Below, one piece after another: positions 14,097 through 19,029 of a stretch of DNA of 19,029 nt. The stretch's first letter is position 1. Every line of letters starts with the position of its first letter. The notes beneath the pieces are model-generated. The model saw only the letters and a list, made by a program, of their open reading frames with translations, was not told the DNA's origin and searched no databases. Location of the stretch: positions 1-19,029 of the forward strand of contig JBPCTR010000101.1 in the NCBI GenBank assembly GCA_051011575.1, in the 5' to 3' direction. The position numbers and the translations under genes are program-made. Origin of the DNA: SHLQ01 sp051011575 (GTDB lineage: Bacteria; Actinomycetota; Acidimicrobiia; Acidimicrobiales; SHLQ01).

Positions 14097-15443
14097 TCAG
14101 TCGATGGCGGCGCCGATGAGCGGGGCGTCGACGATGAGCGCCGAGATCGCTTCGCGATACTGGTCGTCGGCGAGTGATTCGAGGCCAGCCTCGACCTTGG
14201 CGGGATCCATGCCGAGCGCGGGACGTCGAGCTGCTGAGAATGCGACGCCGTAGGTGTTCAGGCCCGCGTTCGGGTCAGTGCCCGAGTCGAGTCCGAGCAG
14301 CACGCCGAAGAGCTGCGCGGTCTGATCACCCTCGCCCGGCCGCAGCGGTGCGGTGAGAACTTCGATGATCGACGAGCGAAGCCTCGCCGCGGCATCGTCG
14401 ACGGTTTCGTCCTCGGCGATGTCGGCTGTGATGGTGAGTGACGTTGGATCGTCGATGGGAGCAAACATCACCCGTAGGTCGGCCGTTTGCGATTCGATGA
14501 ACAGACGGCCGACGCCGGTGAGGTACGCCGGGTAGCGAGGGTCACTCGGCGCGGGCGCCTCGTAGGCCAGGGTCACATATCGCAGGCTGCCCTCCAAGGC
14601 GGGTTGCACGTGGAGCCGATTCTCAGGCGGGTCGGGGTCGAACCTCGACGGAGCGCCAGGCCCCTCGGCGATCGATCCGAACATCGCCTCGACCATGGCT
14701 GTCGTTTCAGTGCCGTCGACCGGCCCGGCGATCGACAGGGTGGCGACACCCGGGCGATAGTTGGCCATCCATGCCTGAAGCTCGTCGAGGCCCACAGTGG
14801 CCAACACCGTCGGATCACCACCTCGGCGCCCTCCGTTCGGAGTCGGTCTGAGCTGCTCGCGGGCCAGATTGGCCACCGCCAGGTCGGGAATGGATCCGAA
14901 CATGTTGTCGACCTCGATCAGGATCCGGCCGCGTTCCCGCTCGACGTCTTCGGCCGTTGCCATGACGCCGGTCAGACGGGCCGCCACGGCCGCCAGCTCG
15001 GCTTCGAAGGCTTGCGGCTCGATCACGGTGGCGAGAATCGTGAAGTCCGTACCGGTCTGGGCGTTCCAGCCGTTGGGGTAAGCCCCCATGATCTCGGTGA
15101 CATCACGAGCGGCTTCCTGGGTGGTTGCACCGGTGATCAACAGGTGCTCGGCGAAGTGGGCCAGTCCCGATTGGCCGGTCGGGTCGTGGTCACTCCCGAT
15201 CTCGAACACAAGCGCGATCGCCACCGTGGGCGCACCGGCTCGAGGAGTGATCACCACATCGAGCCCATTCGCGAGCTCCAGCGTCACCATCTCGTCGTCG
15301 GAGGTCTGGTCGCGGGAGCCCGCTGACGCCAGAGACGTCGTCGAATCGGTGACCGCTGACTCGGGCTCGGCGCTCGAGCATGCTGCCGCCATCACCCCGA
15401 CGGCAAGCAGCAGGGTTGTGATCTTGCGTGCTGCCGATCCCAT
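14097..15443 (-). CDS. M16 family zinc metallopeptidase, lipoprotein
   Basis: This 448-residue protein has a lipoprotein signal: LLLAVGVMAAAC with the lipidated Cys at 22, then a Ser/Thr/Asp-rich linker to about 50. The M16 (inverzincin) domain follows. The HxxEH motif is HFAEH (His96, Glu99, His100), and the third zinc ligand is probably Glu177 in RILIEVDN, 77 residues after His100, the usual spacing. The second half (about 220-400) looks like the inactive M16C domain (YRPGVATLSIAGPVDGTETTAMVEAMFG...). It is probably an active, membrane-anchored extracytoplasmic peptidase. The ATG at 15443 has GAAGG 7 bases upstream. It precedes the ABC permeases by 62 bases on the same strand, so it may belong to the same operon; the gap and possible internal promoter make this uncertain. 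Confidence 0.92.
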   Translation of the reverse strand: MGSAARKITTLLLAVGVMAAACSSAEPESAVTDSTTSLASAGSRDQTSDDEMVTLELANGLDVVITPRAGAPTVAIALVFEIGSDHDPTGQSGLAHFAEHLLITGATTQEAARDVTEIMGAYPNGWNAQTGTDFTILATVIEPQAFEAELAAVAARLTGVMATAEDVERERGRILIEVDNMFGSIPDLAVANLAREQLRPTPNGGRRGGDPTVLATVGLDELQAWMANYRPGVATLSIAGPVDGTETTAMVEAMFGSIAEGPGAPSRFDPDPPENRLHVQPALEGSLRYVTLAYEAPAPSDPRYPAYLTGVGRLFIESQTADLRVMFAPIDDPTSLTITADIAEDETVDDAAARLRSSIIEVLTAPLRPGEGDQTAQLFGVLLGLDSGTDPNAGLNTYGVAFSAARRPALGMDPAKVEAGLESLADDQYREAISALIVDAPLIGAAID

Positions 15444-15497
15444 CCATCAACCTTCGCAGCTCATCCGACGGTCGCCCGGTATGCGACGTACGAGGCT

Positions 15498-16340
15498 TCA
15501 AGAAGGCAGTGGAACCCAGGGGTCGTGGTCGCTCGGCACCGTGGGGAAGCGTTGGTTGGTCCAATCGTCTTTTGCCGCCTCGATTCGATCGCGGCTCGAG
15601 TGAACGAAGTTCCACCAGATATGCCGCGGACCCACCGGCTCGCCAGCCAGCATCAGCGCCGTTCCGCTCCCGTGCAGCTCCGGGCGGTCTCCCTCGTCGA
15701 GGATCATCATCGACCCGGCCTCTAGCGAGGTGCCCGCCAGAGTCAACCCACCTTTCATCGCGAGGATCGCCCGCTCGGGATGATCGGGCTCGATCTGCAC
15801 TCCAACGTCTGACAGCGAGATCTCGGCCAGCCCCAGCGGCGACGAGCCCGTGACCGGGGCTTCGACGCCGAAGGCAGTTCCGGCCGCCACCCGCAGCGTC
15901 ACACCATCCCGCGCCTCCTCCGGGACGTCTCGCGCACCGCAGTGCTCGAAGCGGGGCAATCCTTCCTCGGCGTCTTCCGGAAGCGCAATCCACGTCTGCA
16001 CCCCGAACAGCGAGGCGGACGCGCTGGCATCGTCCGGATGGCTGCGCTCCGTGTGAGTCACACCCCGACCGGCGGTCATCCAGTTCACCGCGCCGGGCTC
16101 AATCGCCTGCACCGCGCCCGTCGAGTCGCGATGCACCACGCGACCCTCCAACAGATACGTGAGGGTCGAGAGCCCAATGTGAGGGTGCGCATTCACATTC
16201 ATGCTCTGTCCGGGCTCGAGCTCCTCGGGACCCATGAGGTCGCAGAAGATGAACGGGCCGACCATCCGCCGTTTGCTGTAGGGCAACAGCCGACGCACCG
16301 TGCCATCGCCCACAGATCTGATGCGAGGCTCGATGATCAC
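15498..16340 (-). CDS. Pirin family protein (bicupin)
   Basis: This 280-residue pirin begins IIEPRIRSVGDGTVRRLLPY and RRMVGPFIFCDLMGPEE. The N-terminal cupin carries the four metal ligands expected of pirins: His52 and His54 in NAHPHIGLSTLTYLLEG, and His96 and Glu98 in MTAGRGVTHTER. The C-terminal cupin (about 150-260) ends in GEPVGPRHIWWNFVHSSRDRI, also family-typical. Bacterial pirins bind iron; some act as quercetin dioxygenases and others as redox-sensing regulators. This one cannot be assigned to either. The start is GTG at 16338-16340 with AGGAG 8 bases upstream, overlapping the stop of the preceding nuclease-fold gene as GTGA, so translation is probably coupled. The long open frame upstream of this GTG is a shadow of that gene. 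Confidence 0.93.
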   Translation of the reverse strand: MIIEPRIRSVGDGTVRRLLPYSKRRMVGPFIFCDLMGPEELEPGQSMNVNAHPHIGLSTLTYLLEGRVVHRDSTGAVQAIEPGAVNWMTAGRGVTHTERSHPDDASASASLFGVQTWIALPEDAEEGLPRFEHCGARDVPEEARDGVTLRVAAGTAFGVEAPVTGSSPLGLAEISLSDVGVQIEPDHPERAILAMKGGLTLAGTSLEAGSMMILDEGDRPELHGSGTALMLAGEPVGPRHIWWNFVHSSRDRIEAAKDDWTNQRFPTVPSDHDPWVPLPS

Positions 16341-17149
16341 AATCCCTGCTCCTCGAGTCGCTCCACATTCAGGTCGACGACGATCGGGGCATGGTCGCTG
16401 CGAGGACTCTCGGCACCCCACTCGTCGTAGCCGCCGATCCACACGGTCGACATCGCCGGTACCCACTCCTCGGGCACGAAGCAGTAGTCGAGGTGGTACG
16501 GCTTGGCGCGGTTGTAGGTGTGCCAGTGAGTGGCAGGTTCGTTCGGGTTGCCGACCTCCACACCGTGGTGCGCATGCCAGGCGCTCACGAGACCGACCGA
16601 TCGGTACATGTCGAGCAGTGAACAGAAGTCCCAGGTGGGGTCGCCCTTGTCCCAGAGAACGTGGTGGTTGAAGTCGCCGAGCAGTACGGCGGGTCGTTTG
16701 GTGAGCACGTTCGCGTAGGCCTCGACCAGATGTCCGCACGGGTAGCGGTATCTCTCGCTCGGATACCGGATGTGCCGCCGAGGTTCGCCGCTGAGGTTCT
16801 GACTCCACACGCCGAAGAGGGAGAAGTCGAGTGGGGCCTTCACATGAACGGGCAGCACCCATTCGAGCCGCTGGTCCCATTCGGTGTGGAGCGTCCGCGT
16901 TTTTGTCTCACTCCCCCAGCTCGCGACGAGCAGTCCTTTGTGGGGTGAACGTCCGATCCAGGACGCCGCTCGGAAGTCGTCGACACCGTGACGGATCAGG
17001 CGGGCCTCGTCGCACGCCTCTGACACGACCGCGATGTCGGGTTCGAGCGCGCGCAGGAGGTGCGCCTTGTTCTGGAAGGCGCCGGCCACGTTCCAGCCGA
17101 CGAGGCGAAGGTGGCCGGGTTGTTTCGGTGGACACGCCGCCGCAGGCAT
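16337..17149 (-). CDS. Endonuclease/exonuclease/phosphatase (EEP) fold protein
   Basis: This Mg-dependent phosphoesterase-fold protein has about 270 residues. Motifs are LRLVGWNVAG (Asn20 with the start used here), DIAVVSEACD (metal-binding Glu44), VLLGDFNHH (Asp159, Asn161), YHLDYCFVP (Asp221) and SPRSDHAPIVVDL (catalytic Asp252-His253). This is the usual EEP order, as in exonuclease III-like and sphingomyelinase-like enzymes. The substrate could be DNA, RNA, a phospholipid or a small phosphate ester. Neither possible start has a Shine-Dalgarno sequence. I use the ATG at 17147-17149 because a TAACAT -10-like box lies exactly 7 bases before it; that box overlaps the other ATG at 17156-17158, which would add MPP. 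It is coupled to the pirin downstream by GTGA. Confidence 0.88.
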   Translation of the reverse strand: MPAAACPPKQPGHLRLVGWNVAGAFQNKAHLLRALEPDIAVVSEACDEARLIRHGVDDFRAASWIGRSPHKGLLVASWGSETKTRTLHTEWDQRLEWVLPVHVKAPLDFSLFGVWSQNLSGEPRRHIRYPSERYRYPCGHLVEAYANVLTKRPAVLLGDFNHHVLWDKGDPTWDFCSLLDMYRSVGLVSAWHAHHGVEVGNPNEPATHWHTYNRAKPYHLDYCFVPEEWVPAMSTVWIGGYDEWGAESPRSDHAPIVVDLNVERLEEQGL

Positions 17150-17156
17150 GGGCGGC

Positions 17157-17162
17157 ATGTTA
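17157..17162 (-). promoter_or_regulatory. Candidate -10 box for the EEP-pirin pair
   Basis: TAACAT on the minus strand fits TANNNT and lies 7 bases before the ATG at 17149, consistent with a leaderless transcript. No -35 motif is evident 17 bases upstream. Confidence 0.35.
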
Positions 17163-17215
17163 GGTCGAGCAGCGACTCGGCGATCTGCCCGCCGGTCGCG
17201 TCGCTCGAAGCGGAA

Positions 17216-17413
17216 CTAGCCCTCGGTGGGCTCTTCGCCCTCTTCAGCCATGTCGTCGAGTGCGTCCTCGACCTTGTCCTGGGCCATGTCGATCTTGTCG
17301 GCATACTTGCCGTCGGTCTTTTCGTCGACCATGTCGGCGGCCTTGTCGAGGCCGTCTTTCACCTTGTCGGTGTTGCCCTTGAGGGCGCCCTTGAGATTGT
17401 CGAGAAGACCCAT
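17216..17413 (-). CDS. MT0933-like small antitoxin-family protein (65 aa)
   Basis: This 65-residue, highly charged, helical protein begins MGLLDNLKGALKGNTDKVKDGLDKAADMVDEKT and continues DGKYADKIDMAQDKVEDALDD, with a Glu-rich tail. The pattern (K..KD.vdkg.dKAAd.vDekTgGKyadKid.a.dk....) is that of the family annotated in actinobacteria as MT0933-like antitoxins. The antitoxin label comes from homology and no toxin gene is adjacent, so the role is uncertain. The ATG at 17411-17413 has AAGGA 8 bases upstream; the frame is open further upstream, but the family starts here. It lies between the TetR gene and the EEP gene on the same strand, with 94 bases before it in which I see no clear promoter. 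Confidence 0.85.
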   Translation of the reverse strand: MGLLDNLKGALKGNTDKVKDGLDKAADMVDEKTDGKYADKIDMAQDKVEDALDDMAEEGEEPTEG

Positions 17414-17507
17414 GATGAAATTCCTTGTTGCGTTGGTGGTCCCTACAAGGCTAGGTGCCAACAGGCCGATTTCCGTACGAACCTCCAACGGTCGAGGTCG
17501 AGGGGGG

Positions 17508-18098
17508 TCAGTCGTTCGCGTTCTGCCAGTCGGTGACGGTGGAGATCATGGCATCGACGTGACGGCCGATGACCGTGGGGTCGGCGGTCATCTTGCTCAC
17601 GAGATTCACGCCGATCACGGCGGCGGCCAGCACGTCGGCCTGGGCTTCGGGCGTGGGGTGCCCGGCTCGGGTGAGCGCAGCGGCCAGCCCGGTTTCGAGT
17701 TTCGTGCGATAGCGCGTGGCAACTTCTGGGGCCGCTCCCGCAGCCATGTCGTTCACGATCAAACAGCCAGGGATGGCCTCGGGTGAGGTGAGGCCCGATC
17801 GCAGGCGGCCGAGGAACTCGAGCACGTCGGCGTAGCCGTCGCCGGAGCCGCCGGTGAGCGGTTCGAACAACGAGGCCTCACCGCGCTCGATGTAGGACGT
17901 GGTGGCCAGGTCGTAGAGGCCCTGTTTGCCGCCGAAGCTGTTGTACAGGGTGGACCGGTCCACGCCGGTGGCTTCCTCGAGGTCGCCAAGGGTCGTCGCC
18001 TCGTATCCAGAGTGAAAGAACGCGCCGATCGCGGCGGCGATGACTTCGTCACGGTCGAACTTGGGTGGTCGACCTCTCCTGGCCGTCTTTTGCACCAT
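17508..18098 (-). CDS. TetR family transcriptional regulator
   Basis: This 196-residue regulator has a basic N-terminal arm RRGRPPKFD and a TetR helix-turn-helix (about 17-62: VIAAAIGAFFHSGYEATTLG, then DLEEATGVDRSTLYNSFGGK). The ligand-binding and dimerisation part includes IPGCLIVNDMA (109-119), a GC[LI][LI]VN element common to one TetR C-terminal subfamily. It is divergent from the haloalkane-dehalogenase-like gene, the usual arrangement for a local repressor. A 22-bp inverted repeat covers its own start codon, and a matching one covers the hydrolase promoter, so it probably represses both. The ligand is unknown. The ATG at 18096-18098 is used, with a GATAAT -10-like box 9 bases upstream and no Shine-Dalgarno sequence. 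Confidence 0.94.
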   Translation of the reverse strand: MVQKTARRGRPPKFDRDEVIAAAIGAFFHSGYEATTLGDLEEATGVDRSTLYNSFGGKQGLYDLATTSYIERGEASLFEPLTGGSGDGYADVLEFLGRLRSGLTSPEAIPGCLIVNDMAAGAAPEVATRYRTKLETGLAAALTRAGHPTPEAQADVLAAAVIGVNLVSKMTADPTVIGRHVDAMISTVTDWQNAND

Positions 18099-18109
18099 GT
18101 CGTGCAGAT
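18088..18109. promoter_or_regulatory. TetR operator candidate O1 (over the tetR start)
   Basis: TTTTGCAC-N6-GTGCAGAT forms an imperfect 22-bp dyad (central arms TGCAC/GTGCA) that spans the tetR ATG and the predicted transcription start. It matches O2 at 18179-18200 in 14 of the 16 arm positions and has the same 6-base spacer. It would allow autorepression. Confidence 0.6.
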
Positions 18110-18113
18110 TATC
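18108..18113 (-). promoter_or_regulatory. tetR -10 box
   Basis: GATAAT on the minus strand matches TATAAT in 5 of 6 positions and lies 9 bases before the tetR ATG. The message would be nearly or fully leaderless. The -35 region is poor. The box partly overlaps operator O1. Confidence 0.5.
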
Positions 18114-18139
18114 ACGACTTTCGGGAAAATGGGGTTGCT

Positions 18140-18161
18140 TTTTACATTCGTTGGTGTAAAT
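18140..18161. promoter_or_regulatory. Third, weaker inverted repeat (candidate operator O3)
   Basis: TTTACA-N8-TGTAAA (18141-18160) is a perfect 6-bp dyad. Aligned by its centre with O1 and O2 it keeps the TTnTnCA / TGnAnA framework, differing mostly by C/T and G/A changes. It lies between the two promoters and may be a low-affinity site or bind another regulator. Confidence 0.35.
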
Positions 18162-18165
18162 ACTG

Positions 18166-18194
18166 TTCCCACGTTCAATTCTGCACCCGATAGT
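18166..18194 (+). promoter_or_regulatory. Probable promoter of the dehalogenase-like gene
   Basis: A -35-like TTCCCA (18166-18171) and a -10-like GATAGT (18189-18194), each 4 of 6 to consensus, are separated by 17 bases. Transcription would start near 18201, leaving a leader of about 28 bases with an AGGAGG ribosome-binding site. The -10 lies inside operator O2. Confidence 0.45.
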
Positions 18195-18200
18195 GCAGAA
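18179..18200. promoter_or_regulatory. TetR operator candidate O2 (over the hydrolase -10)
   Basis: This is a perfect 8-bp inverted repeat TTCTGCAC-N6-GTGCAGAA, the best dyad in the intergenic region. It covers the -10 box of the dehalogenase-like gene, so a bound repressor would block RNA polymerase. The same sequence with the same spacer recurs as O1 over tetR. Confidence 0.65.
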
Positions 18201-18228
18201 ACTCTACAGACCGACCCAGGAGGCCGAC

Positions 18229-19029
18229 ATGGCCGCAACGCACACCACCCGAGCAGCCCACCAGCTCGACGAAGCCGACGCTCCCTACGACGTCGATTTC
18301 ACCCCGAACCCCGACCTCTTCCCCTTCACCTCGCAGTGGTTCGACAGTTCGGTCGGCCGCGTGCACTACATCGATGAGGGCGAGGGCCGCCCGCTCCTGT
18401 TGATGCACGGCAACCCCGACTGGAGCTTCCTCTACCGCAAGATGATCCCGTTGCTCTCTCCCCACTTCCGATGTGTGGCGATGGACTACCCCGGTTTCGG
18501 CCTCTCCGTGCACCCCAAGGGCTACAGCTACCTGCCGAGCGCCCACGCGGCGGTCGTGGCCGAGTTGGTCGAGCAGCTCGACCTGCATGACGCAATCCTC
18601 GTTGGCCAGGACTGGGGCGGCCCGATCGGTTTCGACGTGGCCTCCCGGATGCCCGACCGATTCACCGGGCTCGTCGCGGGCAACACGATGGTCTGGCCCT
18701 CCACCTTCCTCATGCAGCGCACCTTCTCGAAACTGACCGGCCTTCCCGTGATGCAACGACTGCTCATGAATCGGCACCTGTTCGTGAACCGCATCATGAA
18801 GTCGCTGCTGCGGGGCCCGGTGACGGACGAGGAGATGCGCCACTACGCCGACGTAGCCCCCTCTCCCCACAGCCGCATCGGCCACGCGATCTTCCCGAAG
18901 GCGATCGTGGGTGAAACCGCCTGGCTCACCGACCTCGAGAAGCGGGTGAACGCCACGCTCGCTCACATTCCCATGCTGCGCATCACCGGCGTGAAGGACG
19001 TGCCCATGACCACCAAGGCGTTCCTGGCC
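18229..19029 (+). CDS. Haloalkane-dehalogenase-like alpha/beta hydrolase (runs off right edge)
   Basis: The first 267 codons are present; the stop lies beyond the window. The fold is an alpha/beta hydrolase: PLLLMHGNPDWSFLYRKMIP (oxyanion loop, Asn62), RCVAMDYPGFGLS, then the nucleophile elbow VGQDWGGPIG with Asp128 as nucleophile followed by Trp129. An Asp nucleophile in GQDWGG plus HGNP is the hallmark of haloalkane dehalogenases, in which Asn62 and Trp129 would hold the halide. The cap domain begins near 155. The catalytic acid and His should lie mostly beyond the edge and cannot be checked. Epoxide hydrolases also use an Asp nucleophile, so the halide substrate is inferred. The ATG at 18229 has AGGAGG 5 bases upstream. 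The gene is divergent from and probably repressed by the TetR gene. Confidence 0.9.
   Translation, partial: MAATHTTRAAHQLDEADAPYDVDFTPNPDLFPFTSQWFDSSVGRVHYIDEGEGRPLLLMHGNPDWSFLYRKMIPLLSPHFRCVAMDYPGFGLSVHPKGYSYLPSAHAAVVAELVEQLDLHDAILVGQDWGGPIGFDVASRMPDRFTGLVAGNTMVWPSTFLMQRTFSKLTGLPVMQRLLMNRHLFVNRIMKSLLRGPVTDEEMRHYADVAPSPHSRIGHAIFPKAIVGETAWLTDLEKRVNATLAHIPMLRITGVKDVPMTTKAFLA

Noticed and set aside
16341..16880. N-terminal extension of the pirin to 16880
   Set aside because: The added sequence is a frame-shifted shadow of the EEP enzyme; the pirin fold starts at the GTG at 16340 with a good ribosome-binding site.
18099..18118. GTCGTG-N8-CACGAC dyad next to the tetR start
   Set aside because: It is a perfect 6-bp repeat, but it overlaps O1 and its arms are not repeated near the hydrolase promoter. 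The shared TTnTGCAC-N6-GTGCAGA motif explains the region better.
1..19029. CRISPR array, tRNA/rRNA genes, insertion sequence or prophage
   Set aside because: No regularly spaced repeats, no tRNA-like cloverleaf noticed, no transposase, integrase or phage motifs in any plausible frame.

Overview
The window is GC-rich and tightly packed, with coding sequence on both strands, strong G/C preference at third codon positions and several GTG or TTG starts. The gene families seen point to a high-GC actinobacterium: a BTAD/SARP-type regulator, a stand-alone LigD-type primase-polymerase, an LLM (luciferase-like, possibly F420-dependent) oxidoreductase, DUF1059 proteins, an MT0933-like small antitoxin, and MacB/LolD-type ATPases, one with an AbrB-like tail. 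An Acidimicrobiia-like lineage is my guess. The taxon is inferred from style and family content, not from a marker gene. I see no rRNA, tRNA, CRISPR array, insertion sequence or phage gene. No stretch longer than about 175 bases lacks a gene; the largest gap is 4841-5013.

Layout. 1-149 (-): start of a lipoprotein gene that runs off the left edge. 199-1863 (-): a BTAD regulator followed 21 bases later by a LigD-polymerase-domain protein. 1937-2316 (+): two small DUF1059-type proteins. 2368-3264 (+): LLM-class oxidoreductase. 3339-3908 (+): unrecognised protein, overlapping end to end with a DUF808 membrane protein at 3902-4840 (-). 5014-6400 (+): a YflT-type general stress membrane protein followed by a ClpC-type N-domain joined to three membrane segments. 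6487-6864 (+): double-ACT protein. 6890-15443 (-): a five-gene block of an M16-peptidase lipoprotein, two ten-helix FtsX-type permeases and two ABC ATPases. The four ABC genes overlap at their junctions. 15498-17149 (-): endonuclease/exonuclease/phosphatase-fold protein and a pirin with overlapping stop and start. 17216-17413 (-): small antitoxin-like protein. 17508-18098 (-): TetR regulator, divergent from a haloalkane-dehalogenase-like hydrolase that starts at 18229 (+) and runs off the right edge.

How the parts work together. The ABC block probably makes one export or lipoprotein-handling machine of the MacB/LolCDE type; the substrate is unknown. The right end looks like a self-contained regulatory unit. 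The TetR-hydrolase intergenic region holds two matching 22-bp inverted repeats, one over the tetR start and one over the probable hydrolase -10 box, with a weaker third copy between them. The YflT/Clp-N/DUF808 cluster looks like a stress-related membrane neighbourhood. No single clearly new multi-gene system stands out. The most interesting items are the operator set, the membrane-anchored Clp-N protein lacking an ATPase, the AbrB-like tail on one ABC ATPase, and a possible ten-residue leader peptide overlapping the start of the first permease.
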